A stretch of 64,000 nt of DNA from Lichenostomus cassidix (taxonomy: Eukaryota; Chordata; Aves; Passeriformes; Meliphagidae), in contig CM039183.1 in the NCBI GenBank assembly GCA_008360975.2, positions 9,637,762 to 9,701,761 on the forward strand, written 5' to 3'. Positions 47,101-62,100 of the stretch are shown in pieces; within the stretch, counting starts at the first letter, position 1; every line of letters starts with the position of its first letter. A program made the position numbers and the translations under genes. The notes under the pieces were generated by a model. The model made no database searches. It had not been told where the DNA came from and saw only the letters and a program-made list of their open reading frames with translations.

Positions 47101-50100
47101 TGTGGTACAAAGCTTTGGGTATTTTGGATTTATTTGCTTTTCTAACTTGGTATTTTCAAGCAGGAGAGCCATCAAATCAGCTGTCCCATAGTGATTTTGA
47201 ATTAATTTAAAAATAAATTATGAAACCACAATGACAAAGGGATTTAATTTTTATTAGCAAAATTTCCTTGTAGTACAGTAAGACAAATACCCTGAAAGTG
47301 TATTTGCAGGGTGATAAAGCTTCCAGATCATAACAATAGTGTTGGCTTTTTCTCTTCCCTCCTCTTCCCAGCTGAGCCATTATCTGGACATCGTGGAAGT
47401 CAATATTGCACACCAGATTTCTCTCCGCTCAGAAGCATTTTTTCATGCAATGACCTCCCAGCATGAGTTGCAGGACTACCTCAGGAAAACCTCCCAGGCT
47501 GTAAAATTGCTTAGAGAGAAAATCTCTAAAATTGATAAAGTAATGTGTGAAGGATCGCTTCGAGTTTTAAGACTGTCACTCACCAGAAATAACTGTATAA
47601 AAGCATACAATAAACTGAAGTTAATGGCTACTGTACACCAAACACAGCCCACAGTACAGTTGCTGCTCTCCACTTCAGAGTTTGTTGGAGCTTTGGACTT
47701 AATAGCAACAACACAAGAGGTGTTACAGCAAGAGCTTCAAGGTATTCACAGTTTCCGGTAGGTAACCATGTGGTAAATACATCAAATTCAAGCAGAGCAA
47801 TGTTGGCTGGAAGGGATTTGTTCTACCTTTGTTCACTCATTCATTCTTAGAGGACATAATACAGAAGGTACAAAATGTAAATGTGGCATAAGCAGTGTGA
47901 CTAATGCCTTTGCCAGAGATGATTTTTTGGTTTTTTTGGAGTGGGATGGACTTTCAATGTCTAGATGCTTTGTACTGTGTTCTGGTTTACAGATGTTTTG
48001 GGGGTGCAGAGATGAGAGCCAAGCTGTGGCTGGACTTTCATCTTGCATGGCTTGTAGCTGACAGCTGAGAGATGTTTTCCACATGGGGGTCTGCAGTCCT
48101 CCTGCAGGCAGCACCCCAGAGATGAGGTCCTTGCTGCTCCAGGCCCGTGTCTTTAGTTACTGACTCGAGCTTCAGTTGTTAAAGGAGCATGCAAGAGTAT
48201 TAATACAGTAGAATCCTTTTAGCTGATGTAAAATAAGCTATCATAAATCATAGTTTAGAAGTGTTGTATGCAAAGCTGCTGGTGTGCTTGATGCTGGTAG
48301 AAGTAGTGTGTGGTTAAATCAGCTCCAAGGCTTGCATCAGCCAGCTGAGGAGCTGTGTGCTAAGTGTTCTAAGTTGATTCAGGGTGAGGGGTGGTTAGTT
48401 TAGAGGTTATGTGGTTCCTGCAGCCCAGTGGTCCACAGCTTGCATAATGAAAGCATGGTTGTTGCTCAGTAGGTGTAACAAGAATGTTCAGGACTTTATA
48501 TAGTTACTGTTCTTGTCCATCTGTTCTGTTGAGCTACTAACACCCCTTCTAGCTAGTTTGGAAAAGCACTCAGATTTTATGAAGAAAAGATCTAGGGGAA
48601 AAGTACTAGAAAAAGTATCAAAAGTGAAAAATTAATCACAAGAGCTAATAAATTACCGGGATAATAGTTGCTATAAGATATTAGTGTTTCTCTAGAAAAA
48701 CCTAGAAACAGACCATCTAAAAAATGTATCTTGTCTCTCTTCAGGCACCTCAGTGCCCTTTGTCCTCTTTACTGTTCCTGCTGTCAGCCACTTGATTCTG
48801 GTGCAGAGCCCTTGACTGAGTCACCTCTGCATTGACCTTGGTGGTAGTGTAATTCTACAGCCCTGTGAGAGCATCACTCAGAATCAGCTGTGTTTTGCAG
48901 CTGGAATTGTATTCTCTGCAGAGAATGCAATACTCTTGTCATTGTGGTTGATATTCATGCTGTCCCAAGAATGTGTTGTTATTTCAAAATTACCCCCAGA
49001 TGTGGAACATATTTGTAGGTAGATAATCTTCTTGTCTGTAAAGAATAATTTCTGTGAGTAAAGCTTAGCTGATTTTTTGCTAGTGATGTGAATGGGACAT
49101 GCCCCCTCTGCTTTGGACAGTAAAGGCTCACAAAGTTGAGTTAAGTGTTGCCTAAGTCATGTACCATACCAGAAATGCAAGTGCAGCTGAGAAGCCCAGC
49201 ACAGTTCCCAAATCTCACAGTGGCCTGTCTATATAGTTTGTGTGAAGAAATAATGTGCAATGGAAAGATGGAGGTATTGATGAAACTTCTCAGTAGAATG
49301 TTGTGTTCCTAAAAATAAATAAAATTTAAAAAAAACTAAATTGGTGACAAGCACATAAACTTCAGCTTTTCCCAAGAAATGCCAAAGGGATGATCTTGCT
49401 TTGTGCTTTGTTCCGAGCAAGAATGATGCAGTTTTCAAGTGACTTAAATATCTGGTTTATTTTAATGAGAGATGAACTTCTAAGCCATTTTGTCTAAATA
49501 ATTACTGTATTTTTCTTCCTAAATAACTTGTATCTGGTGAAAGAAAACCCCAACAACTTGTTGCTTTAGTGTAGTCATGGCAGCTTGCAGAATTTGATGT
49601 TTTAAATTGAGTCATGTTGGACTCATTCTATATAAAGCAGTAACAAAACTACTCAAATCATCCGTTAATTTTTCCCTTGTCATACTGTGTGCAGAGAAAA
49701 ATGTAGTTTGTTTCTAGTTGTAGCAAAAAATAAAAAAACCATACAGGTTGTGTGAAGTAATAAATTGGTGTCTTTAATCTTAGTTAATATCACTAATAAT
49801 ATGTGTCAGCTATAACTGCTTGCTACTACTCTAGGATAGAATTAACTTTTTTAGAGCTCCACCTTTTCAAGTTCACCCTTTTAATATTAGAAAAGAAAAA
49901 GCTAATGTGTTAACTAACTTACAAAGCTGTGAAAACTTTCTGCATCGTTTTCACAGTCCTTGTTGGGATGATGGACATACAGTGATTTTGTTTGTGGGTT
50001 TTTTTTTGTTTGGCTTGGGGTTTTTTGTTTGGTTTTTTGGGGTTTTTTTTGCACACATATGCTGGCAAACCACGCTCTTATCGTTTTTTATACAGTAAAA

Positions 50101-53100
50101 CACAGATACATGGAAAAGTAGCTCTCATTTGTGTGTTTTAAAAGAAGTTATACCCTGCGCTCATCATTTTCCATAATAGAGTTGTCATATTCAGTATTCA
50201 TAGAAGGGATCTGATGTGTGAGTGGTACCTGTTAAAGAGATAATTACCAAGGTGTTTTGCTGGGGTGTGAATTGTTCCTGCATGTTTCAGGTTGGAGGAT
50301 TTTTGTAGCTGCTAGGGACTAGAACATCTAGGGCAAAGGGGTGAGGGCAGGTGCTGGGAGCTGTTGGATGTTTCCATAGCTGAGGTTTGAGAGGACAGGT
50401 TTTGTTGTGTTCCAGTGCAGTTCAGCCCAGCTGCAGAAATAATCTGTCAAGGAGCATCTTCATTAAGAGCCTTTGTGTTGTGGCTCTTAGTCCTGCAGTC
50501 AGTTTTGCACCTCCTGTTATTACATTGCAAATAACAATCTTTGGGGTGTTTTCATCTTGTGTTTGTTCTGAAATGCCCATGGGATAGCAATCCAACTGGC
50601 TTGGATTTTCTGCAGGCTGATTTTGCTTAAATTAGATATTTGAAATACACCTATTTTGTCCATTCTGATGAATTATTGAACAAGAATTTCAAAAGCAGGT
50701 ACATCCCTGGGCATCTTGAAAATAAAATAAATAAATTAATCTGCTCAACTCAGATCCAGCAAGATTCATTGACTTCAGCTCAGTGTTGGCTGTGTGGGTT
50801 TCTGCAGGGAGGAGTTGCCAGGAGTCATAAGCTACACAAGCAAAGGGTCCAGCTACACCAGCACTGAGTGAAAGCCATGTTCATCCTCCCCATTTTGTAT
50901 CCAGGCTTATGTAAAATATCACAGCTCCTCTTATTTTCTCATTTGCGAAGTGTCTGTGTTTGTTTGTTTTTGCTAAAGAAACAGCAGTCTGAATTTTACA
51001 GATATTTGTTCCCAGCTGTTAGTGGAAGTTGAAAAGCCTGGAGTGTTTGACATCTCTGAAGTTCCCACTTTTAAAGAGTGGTTGACATTTCTGATGCAAG
51101 AAATTCCCCTGTGGTTCTGTGTGCCAACAGTCTGCAAAATATGGTTTAAAATCTCCAAGAAGTGGGAAAAACATTTTTCATTTAGAGTAGCATAAAAATT
51201 GGCAAATTTAAAAACTCTTCTGTGTTCTCTGAAAGCCATCCTGTCGTGTAATGCTGTTAGTGGATCTCATGTACACTAATTTAATCACAATTTAATCTGT
51301 GACCTTATCAAAAGCTCAAATGTTTGAATTAGAAGAACTTGTGGACTGGTGATCTGAGGAACAAGCAAAAGTATTCCTTCTTTTTAACACCTTTATACTG
51401 ACAAGCACTGAGTATTCTTAGTTCTGGTTTACCTCACTGAGCAGAGAGGTACTTGACACCTTCCAAAAAAAAAAACCCAAAAAAAAGCTCTACTTCCAAA
51501 TTTTATTCTCCATCAATATTCAAGTCCATATGTTTTGGTGCAAGGTAACAGTGCCTCTGAAAAATGCATGATTTCAGCTGCTCTGAGGAGTGAAAGATTG
51601 GAGCCTCCCATTAAGCCTGTGTTGATTGCATGGAAATTTCCTGCTGGGTGGTTATTTTCTTCAACTGTGAACTAATGATTCGTTTTCAGGTTGATGATTT
51701 AGCTCATATCTCAATGGCTGTTTTTCTTAGGCATCTTGGCTCACAGCTTTGTGAACTGGAAAAGCTGATAGATAAAATGATGATTGCAGAGTTTTCAACT
51801 TATGCTCGCAATGATTTAAATAGACCCCTAGAAGATGATTGCCAAATTCTAGAAGAGGTATGTCTGTTATTGAAATAAACTGTCTCATGAATATGTTTCC
51901 ATCTTTAACATACTTAATTAGCACCAACTAATTACTCAGGTCCCTAGTAGCAACACTATAATTTTGGACTATTTAACTTCTCATCCAAACCTCTCCCTGC
52001 CCCTCTTTTTTTTTGTACTTGATCAGATTAAATAATTCTAATTAAACTCAGAACTGCAATCCAGGCCCACTTTATTTTTTCAAAATAATCAGCTCTCTTC
52101 TCTCTGATTAAATGTATACTGAGTTCACTTCATGAACCTAAGCATGTAAGTGGAAAAGAACATGGACTCTCATCGACTTGGTTGTAAAATTTCAGTTTTG
52201 CAATGAAAGCTGATATTTGCATGTTGTTCTCATTCTGTCTCCCCATGCTTTTATGGGTGCTTATATCAAGCATATGGTTGCCCTGAATGCATGCTTCATT
52301 CACAGTATATATGTAGATATCTATTCCTCATTCCTCTGAAGATCATACACATATGAAGATTAAGCTATTTTGGTTGCTTTCTCGCCCAGAAAAGAGTTTT
52401 CTGGATTTTGCCTGTATTCTCTTCAGTAACTGCTGGAGCCTCTGAACTGTTCAGCCTTGTTTAATCCATTCCATGAGATGCAGGGGTTGGCAGTAGCACT
52501 GCAATAGTCCCATTTCAGCCCTGTGGTTTCTTGCCCTCGGTGCTGCAATGTGCCAGCCTCTCTCTTGGGCTGTGCTTAGTGTCAGTCTTGCTCAGGGTCA
52601 GGAAACTCTCTCATCCTTAGAAATATCCATGGGTTTAAGCACTTGTGAATGAGCCCAATTGAGGAATGGGCAGGAAATGGGGTGGGAGAAAGGGACTCAG
52701 CTGGTATTGCCATAGGGAACTTATTTTGTATAGGCAAAGCTTGGCATTAGTCCCGAGGCACTGGACTGACCTAAATGCTGTCCACTGTGTGCTTGATACA
52801 TAAACTTTCTTACTGCTGTGCCATTTCTTAAAATTGTTTCTTGTCTTCACCTTGATATTTTTCATGTGTTGTTTTTTTTTTATTTTTTTTTTAAATTTCT
52901 TTTTTCTTGACAGGAGAGACTTGTATCGCTGGTATTTGGACTTCTAAAACAAAGGAAGCTAAATTTTTATGAAATATATGGAGATGAAATGATTAATACT
53001 GCAAAGAATATAATTAAACAGGTAAGCCAAACTTTTCTAATGTATCTGACAAGCTTGGCTCAACCCTTTGCAGATTATTTTTTTAGTTGTTAAGAACAGC

Positions 53101-56100
53101 TCTGATGAAGTTTTTTGGTAGCTGAAGGTCTCTCATTTAGAGCAGCTGAGCTTGCAGACACTTAAGAGCTCCCTGAAGCACAGAGGTCTTTACAGAAAAG
53201 ACCTTTTGGAAAGTGTAGGTAACGTAAGCTCCCTGGTTTCTCTGTAAAATTACCATTGTTCTGAACTTTCCTTTCTCTTAACACATGGCTCTCCCAAATG
53301 GCAGAGTTGTGTCATAACACTACATTTCATTAAAAGCCCACAACAAAACAAACACTCCAAAACCACACTAAAAGCCTCTCCCCCGCAACCTTCTGAAAAG
53401 CAAAACCCCCGAGTTCTCGGTGTAAACACATAAAAGAGAATCAAAGAGCTTGCCAGTTTAAACAACTGAATTCCCAGCAAATGGTACAGAAAATATTGCT
53501 TGCCATAATGTTAACACAGACCTAGTGTAGGCATGTGGTAAGAGGCTGGAAAATATCCTTGCCTTTTTCTGAGGGAGGAAGGTGAAGTAATAGAGAAGGT
53601 AGAAGTGCTTGTCTTTTAAGAAAATTACATTAAAACCCAAATCCCTTTCTGCATTGGTGTGGTGGTTTGTCATTAAGGGCAGTGTATCTTTCAAGCAAAA
53701 ATCTTTATCAATAAAAGCAGCTAAAACCAATAATTGAACAAAGTTCAGATTACTTCTTTGTGGGAAATACATTGGCTACTTTGGATGGTGATATGATGGC
53801 TTTTATTTGCAAACAGAGCTTAGACTGAGCTTTGAGTATGTGTTTGGTACTTCTTATTTGCTCATCTGGTTTGTTTGCCCACATATGTTAGAGAATTGTG
53901 TATGAATGCTTTTTTTTTTCCCTAAAGGTAGGTGATTACTTCAAGAGTTACTCTGATACACTATGAACTCCCTCTGATTTGTATCTCAAAGGCTGGGAGA
54001 TAAGTGCTGGTTGGGCATCTCCTGTCCTCATAGGGTAGTCTGCACTTCACAGCTGCATTGTGAACTGGGTTGGGAACCTAGTTTTAGAAAGTTTGGATTT
54101 TCTTTTTTAATACTGTTACTTGAAGGTTTTTGTTTTATGCCAGACTTGGCTGTTCCAATCCCTTTCACACTGCAGCCCCATGGTTCTGTTGGTCTGGTTG
54201 TGAAGGGTGGGGATAGACCTTTATTGCTAATAAATGAAAAAAGGGAATGAAGAATGAATGAATGACACCAGGATAAAGCTGTTGATCTGCCTGGCAGTCT
54301 CCACTGGCTTTTCACTTGCCTCTATCAGCAGTCACAAGGAGACTTTTCCCTCCCCCCCCACCATTAAATTCTTTGTTTGGTCATATCATAGACAGGTAAC
54401 ATTCCCTATTTTTCTGTTCATTCCCAGCTTAAAATGCTTTTCCCATTCTGCTGGGAAAATTTAAGTTGGATTTTTCAGGTTTCCCCTCTGCTTAATAGTA
54501 GATAAAGTTTAATCAAATTCCAGTGTAGATTTCTGTTGGATTAAGGAAATTAGGCAGAATTTAAGTATTTCTGTGTGGTATGTACAATGCTTTTGTATGG
54601 TGGCCCATTGTCTCAATTCTTAGGGGTACTTTTCCTTAATAAAGGAAACAGTTTCCTTGCCACACCTCAAATGTGCTTCCTCTTCAAATGCATTCCTGGG
54701 CTGTTTTGGTCAGTGATTTTTAGTAGCTTTTTGTTGCCAGGCAGGTGTAGGAGCAGAGGTTTTTAAGCACTGAGCACTGCATAGTTCAAGAACAAGGTTC
54801 TGTTCTTCTTCAGAAGCTTCTGTACTGACCACCATTATTCAAAACACAGGTAAAGCCCATGTAGCTTGAGATGGCAGCCCTCAGTCACTATTGGGATTGT
54901 AAAAACTTGCTTGAAGGCAAGATGAGTTCACACTCTACTGACTCATTTGTTCAGTTTATTGACTGGCATTTGGGAGAAAAGCCCTTTTTCAGTTTGAGTG
55001 GAGTTGATTTGTACCTTGGGCTTACAAGCAGTGGGAAAGGAGATCAGTGAAATGACTTTAAAACAATAGACGTGTTTGGAATGAAAATTGGTTGTACTGG
55101 AGGCCTGAAGAAGCTGGCCAGTTTTGTATGCACCAGTTACTTTGGGGGGTAATAAACAAATTTATTTTGTTTTGCTTGTTTGTTTTAAAGAAACAAGTTG
55201 TTAAATTATACAAGTATGTCTTTCTTTTCTTATTTTACTTTTCCTTATTTAACTTGAAGATTAATGTGTTGGTTATGAAACTCAGCAGTGGTTAGAAAAA
55301 AGCTAAGATTTTTTTTGTTTTGTTTTTTTTTCCCCTTAAAATTTGACAGTGTGTGGTTAATACAGTATCGCAGATAGAAGAAATAGATACAGAAGTGGTT
55401 GTTAAGTAAGTATGCAACCAGATTTTTTTTTTCCTGATGGTGGGTGGGGATAGTGTGCTTTTTAGCATAGATAAATGTACTGTTCTAACTTTTTCTTAAA
55501 TTTCCCTATAATTAAAGATTATTCTTTTCTTGCATCTTTAAACACTACTTCTGTCCACCTCTGGGTAGATACTACATTTTTCCTCTCATGCAAATTCTAA
55601 TGTTACCTTAAACTTACCTTTGAAATAAAGACTAAAATTCTGTGAATCTCACTATATGAAGCCTATATCTCTTGAATATATATCCACTTGAAGGCATTCC
55701 CTGTTGCTATAATCTGGGACTTTGTATTGAAGTATGTCATCAGTTGAAGTTCCTCTCCCATGAGCAAGAACAGGAGCTTTCCAGAGAGGAGACCAGACAA
55801 CTTCAGCCCTACAAATGGTCCATCAGGAACCTCACCAAGCCCAGCAAGGGCAAATGCCAGAGCAGAGATGGAGTTGGAGCCAGGCTCCTCTCAGTTTGCA
55901 CAGAGGGCAGTGGGCACAGCGTGGAAGATGAGAAATTGCAGTTGAATCTAGGGGAGAATCTGTTCCCCATGAGGCTGATCAAACACTGGAACACAGGCCC
56001 AGAGAAGCTGTTTCTGGGGCATGGTGAAGCTTTAACTCTGCAGGGCTCAGAGCAAGCCAGTGTAGTTGGACCTGCCTTGAGCAGGGCGTGGCCAAGGCAG

Positions 56101-59100
56101 CTCCAGGGGTGCCTGCCAGCTGCTGGTTTTTTCTGTGGCTTTTATGATTCACTTGACTCAGCCAAGTGTTACTCCAAGATAGTAAAAAATAGTCCAACTG
56201 ATAAAGCAAAGTTGAGTTGCAGAACCTGCATGGGCTTCAAACCCAGACTGAGAAACGACTGGGCTCAGGGTCATTTTTAAACATTGGATTTTTGGTGACC
56301 ATTCTCCAATGTTTACTATTCTGCTCTTGGGTCCTAACTGTGTGTTACAGGGTTTCACTTCTGTTCTGTGAATGGCTTTGCTGCCCTTTTGCCACAAACA
56401 GCTGACTCGTACTTTAATAGCAGAAGTGGTCTCATTGCAATGCCTTGCAAATTAAGCCTTTAAATATGCTTAATAACAGAATTTATTAATACTTGAAAAG
56501 TATTTTCACGTAATTTTTTTTTCTCCCACATAATTGTGAAAATGTTATTAACCCACTCCCTTGTTGGTAACACACTTATCCCAGGGAAAAGAACATTATG
56601 CCCAGGAAATAACTAAATGGTAAATGTGAAGCTTTTATTTTCTTACAGTATGATCTAATTCTGTATCCCTCCTGCTCCACTCCACTTACATTGTGTTGAT
56701 CATGACTGTTGTTTAGATGATACCTGTTGTTTTGCCAGCTAAAATTCTATGCAGCTTTCCTTATATTTACAAGTCCATTTAAAGAATGTTCTTTTTTTCC
56801 TTTATGTGCCAGTAGGCATCATGGCCAGCAAACAGTTGCTGTTTGCTCAGTACTGCTCTTTTTTCAGGCTTGCAGACCAGATGAGGATGATGAACTTTCC
56901 TCAGTGGTTTGATTTACTGAAGAATATTTTTTCTAAATTCACTATCTTCCTCAAGAGAATAAAGGTAAGACGTTCATTTACAAAGAACTTCACATAGTTC
57001 AGGCATGAAAGGGAATGAAGTTGCTTTTCCATTTGAAGTCTTAAGATGTTGGTTTTTCTTGTAAAGTTCAAACTTCTGATTGAAAGAAAGAGATAGGAAT
57101 ATCAGCATCCAGGGCAAAAATGATTAGTGCTAACAAAGAGAGTAGTGGCAAAGAGATGATACCTCTTGTTGCTTGATTACTTCTATTCTAAGGTGCCAGG
57201 GATTAGGGCAGAATTTTTCTATGTGTTAGATTTTCCAAATGAGGTTTCTTTCACCTTTCTCAGAAAGGTCTGAGATTGGTTGCCCTCAGACAAATGGGTC
57301 TGCCTCCAAATACTAATTACAGAACAGAAAATAATGCCAGGATTTAGTTTAATTTTGTGAGCAAAAGAAAATTTAGCACAAAAATCTAGCACAAGCTTGT
57401 GGCACAGGCTTTTGGGCTATTTTTTTGTAATGAAAGTTATATTTCATTCTAGGCAACATTAAATACTATCCGTAGCGTGGTTTTCTTGGTTCTAGACAAG
57501 AACCAAAAAAACAGAGACCTGGAGGACACACTGCAGAAGAACTCAGCGAAGGAGAGCACTGTGGACACCGAGGTGGCCTACCTGACCCACGAGGGGATGT
57601 TCATCAGCGATGCCTTTGGTGATGGAGAGCTCCCAGCTGGAGTGGGTGACACAGCTTCCCAAAGGAACACTTCTCCCAACAGTGAGCCCTGCAGCAGTGA
57701 CTCTGTGTCAGAGCCTGAGTGCACCACTGACTCCTCGTCCAGCAAGGAGCACACATCTTCTTCTGTCACTGCAGGAGGAGTGGAGATGATGTGAGTGAAC
57801 ACCCTGCCTGTCTTCACCCAGCAGCATGGCTGGAATGAGGGGTGAGGTGCAGGCAGTTGTTTCTGGTCACACGGTAAAAAAATTGCTTTAGGGGATTGTG
57901 CTTTTTAGGTAGGCAAAGTGTAGTGGCTCTCCCCCTAGAGACTGCTGTCAGAGTGCACTGTTCCCAGCCTTTGTTTCAGTTATTTGCCTTGTTTTCACCT
58001 CTGTGTGTAGTGGGTCAGGGACTGATTTATGCCACTTCTTCCAGAAAAGAGCCCCTTCTCCATCAGTTCTTCTGGGGAGGCCACTTGTGTAGAGAGCAGG
58101 AGAGATGTGAGTCCATGAAAAACAGATTGTTTGTCATACCTGTAGCAGGCAGAAGCATCTCTGTTCCCTGTCCTTGTCCCCTGTGGTTATTTTTCCTGGG
58201 GTTTTTTTTTTTTTGTTTGTTTGTTTTAAGCTGGCTTGATGGAATACCCCTTGATAAATGCTAGAGAAAAATCTCCTGTTTGTCATCAACCATTTGACTT
58301 TATAAATAAATAAATCTGTCTCAGTGCTTTGGTTACATAGGCAGTGCTGCCCTGAGGTGCTCCAGACTGCAGAGTTCCTGCCTTCTGGCATCCTTTTATA
58401 CACCCTTGCTTGTGGCTGCAAGTCAGAGATATCTTTTGAAGAGAACCAGGCATAATGATGTGTGGGACTCAGGCATGAACCACTTCAAAAGCTAGCATGT
58501 CTGGGTACAGAATTCTGTGAAGCAAAATTGAAATACCACTTGTTACCCTGCTGAAAGATGGGAGACAGCAAGTGGCTTGCTCCTGCTGCTTGATCCTTGA
58601 GTATCTGTGCATATGTGTTGAAGCAGCTGTTAGTTTTGATAGAGACCTTCCCCCCCAGAATCACAATGCTGGCTGAAGGAGATAGATTTAAAATAAATAT
58701 GCTGTGCATAAAACGCAGGCCTTTGTATGCTGAGCATCTGTCATGTCCTGGAGGAGAAATGAAATGTGAAGAGGAGTCCAGGGTTACATGGAAGAGCAGG
58801 GAAAGGGAAGGGGGTTGGATCCAAACTAGTCTGAAGCACTTTGCCAAGTTTGCTAAAAATACACCATCCAGCTAGAGCTCCTGAGGAGTAAAGTTGTTTC
58901 TGAGGCTGGTTGCATAACTTCATTCTAAAATGAACTTGCTTCATCACTCTCCTGGTTATCTTTGCACCTTTGCTCTGTGTTTGGAGCAGGCTAATAAAAA
59001 CACACAGCACAATGTTAGTGCATTTGCTGCTCCATAGTGTCCCGAGTTCTCTCTTCTCATGCTGTTGGTCCCTTGAGCTGGCCCAGAAGATCATGATCTT

Positions 59101-62100
59101 CACTGATGGCTTGAACTATGAACAGCAGAGCTGTGCTAAGTGTTGGCCTCAAAAGAGTAGACAAGTCATGCATAAGGTTTTTTTAAAAGCACCAGCTTAA
59201 GAGCCTGAAGTCTAAAAAGGTAATAGAATCACAGCCTGTAGCTTAGGGTTGGGGGGAGTGCAGAGGATCTGTTTTAGGCTTTAGACTTGCATCAGAAGAA
59301 AAATGCCATGTTTTATCTATCATATGCTTGTGATGCTGAAGTGTTACAGGAGCTGAGTAAATTTTAGCTCAGTAAATGTTAATTATGTTTATTGGATCAG
59401 TAATGGCTATATCTGGTTTACTCGTAGAGCATTAATAGCAATTAGAATGTGGATTCAAAAGAAAAGGATGTGCAGTTATGCATTTCCTTGCTACAGGGAC
59501 TGACAGGACATTGACAGCAGCTTAGTAGATCCCAACTGTAAAAACTTTGATGATTGACTTGTCTGCATTTGACCATTGCTGCGAAGCTCCTTCCTCCTTC
59601 AACCTGTATGCAAAAATACAATTTCCTCTACAAACTGGTGCTCAACCAACTGGTTCTGTCATTTTTAGGATCAGCGATGACATGAAACTGACTGACCTGG
59701 AGTTGGTCAGGCTGGCAAACAACATCCAAGAGTTACTTTATAACGCTTCTGATATCTGCCATGATCGTTCAGTCAAGTTCCTCATGGCAAGAGCAAAGGT
59801 GAGGAGCTTGGGTCAGACTGCTGGTGGTGCCTCATGCCTGGTGAGCATTTGCTTCCAGGTTCCTGCTTTAATGAGGGTTCTGGAGCAGCATCCATGATGG
59901 GAGTATGGGAACTCTTCTGCTGCCACAGGCTCTGCATGGTAGTGCTCAGAGCACTCCAGTGTTAACATATATCACTGTAAGGCAGTGTTGGTTTCTTCTA
60001 CCTATTTCTTTTTTATATTCTGACTTGCTGTCTTGGATGCTTCATGCAGAGAATGTGTGTCTGTGACAAGATAGCTGCTTGCACTGCAAACTACCCTGTC
60101 ACATATAGGGTTAAATAATGTGCCTCTTGAAGCTGTAGACATGCTGACTAGTTATTTATTTGTGTCTCTGAATTTTTGTGGTGTTATGTCTCCTTACAAT
60201 GGTTTTCTTTGCATGCAGGATGGCTTCTTAGAGAAGCTGAATTCCAACGAGTTTGTTACTCTTTCTCGCTTGATGGAAGGCTTTATCTTGGATACTGAGC
60301 AGATCTGTGGCAGGAAAAGCATGTCCTTGAGAGGAGCACTTCAGAGTCAAGCCAATAGATTTGTGAATAGATTTCATGAGGAGAGAAAGACAAAACTAAG
60401 GTACCTCTGGGTAGAAGATCCTTGTGTTCTTCCATGAATAATTTTATGAATCGTGTGTCAGCCAAACACAATCTTTTGACACCTAGAACATTAGTAAGCC
60501 TAAGTTACACTTAAAAGCAGGGAGTGAAAAAACTGTATTAAAACCCAATTATTTCCAGCTGGCTTAGACTTTTACTGTTTTCATTACTTGATTTTCTTCA
60601 AACTGGATTGTTCTGCAGTTAGCTAAATAAGGAGAGTAATGGCTACAGAAAGTGCACAAGAGTAACATTGGAGGGCAGGATTGCTCTGTTTCAGGGGTTT
60701 AAGAATAATTCACTTTCAACTGTTTCCTAAAAGGAAAAAAAAAAGGAAAACAAAACTGTTTGGGGAACAGCCTTGCCAGTAACATACATAAAGTATATTT
60801 GCTCTCATCCATCAAAAGCTGTTAAAATTCCAGTATTTACACATTACTTTATTGGCAATGATCTCGTAAAGACCTTTATTGGCTGGTGTAGTTTTTGGTC
60901 CCCTGTGACAGATTGAATGAACAAATTGTGAGATCTCTAGACCAGCCCAATGTTGTTCTGTTTTGCTGCTGACAATTGTTGGGCACCTCCTTCTGGTGAA
61001 GATGACTGACATAACATTTTGGGCCAGTGGCTTTTTAAAAATTGTTCTACAGCATTGCAGGCAGGAGAAGTGTCGAGATAAGACATTTCTTTCTCAGCCT
61101 CCTCTATTTTGTGTTTCTAACCAGCCTGCTTTTGGACAACGAGCGCTGGAAGCAAGCTGAAGTTCCTGCTGAGTTCCAGGACCTCGTTGATTCGGTGTCT
61201 GATGGCAGAATTTCTCTCCCTGAAAAAAAAACAACAGGTGTGTGTCTTGCAGTCCTACTGTGAAATGAGTTTATTATCTGAAAATTCTGCTGCTGAGTGT
61301 TGATGGGCGTATTCTGATGACACTCTGGATCTCTATTTGCTTGCTGTCCTCTGGGGGGATGAGAAGGAAATTGATGGTGGTTTTCTTTTTCTTGATTTAA
61401 TTTTTTCCTGTTACTATTGTTGAAATGCCTTGTGCTGAAAGATAATCTGTTTATTTTTTGAAAACGCCCAGAAGTGCTAGCACAGGGAGGGAGCTGCCTT
61501 TTAATACAAATATTCCCAGTATAGAGGCTTGCAATCTTGGCAGAAATTCAGTCTTTTCCCACAATGTACCACTGAGGAATTGCAAGGGACTGAGGAGCAC
61601 GTGCATCTGCTCAACACTCCGTGTGTGAAACAAAGCCTGCTCCTTTCTACTGCTTCATCTGCCACTTCAAATGAAAGTCAGCATGCCATGTGGCTGCTTA
61701 TGGAAGGGAAAACTCACGTTCATTCAATTATTTACCTTGCCACAGAAACCTCAGTTGACCTCAGAGAAGTCAGTTTTTCCTCCTCCTGCCCCATTTCCCC
61801 CATGTGCACAGTGGGAATACTTAATGTGTTCTTACCTTGTGGGGATACTTGTCCAATGTTGCAGTGAAAGGGGTGTGTGAATATCCAGAAGAGGAAGAAA
61901 ACATGCAGAGAGGGGAACAAAAATGGCAAGAGATTAGAAGGAATTAAATACAGTGATGTCATGGTGAAGAAACCCTGACCTCCCAAAAGGAGCACAGCAG
62001 ATACAGAGGGTGTGTTAAAGCAGTGATCACTGCAGTTATGGAGCATGACACCAAAATATGTTCGTCAGCCATTGCTCATGAAATAGCCTCCTGCAGCTTC

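Noticed and set aside
59222..59275. Short CR1-like text 'atagaatcacagcctgtag'
   Set aside because: Too short and diverged to assign.
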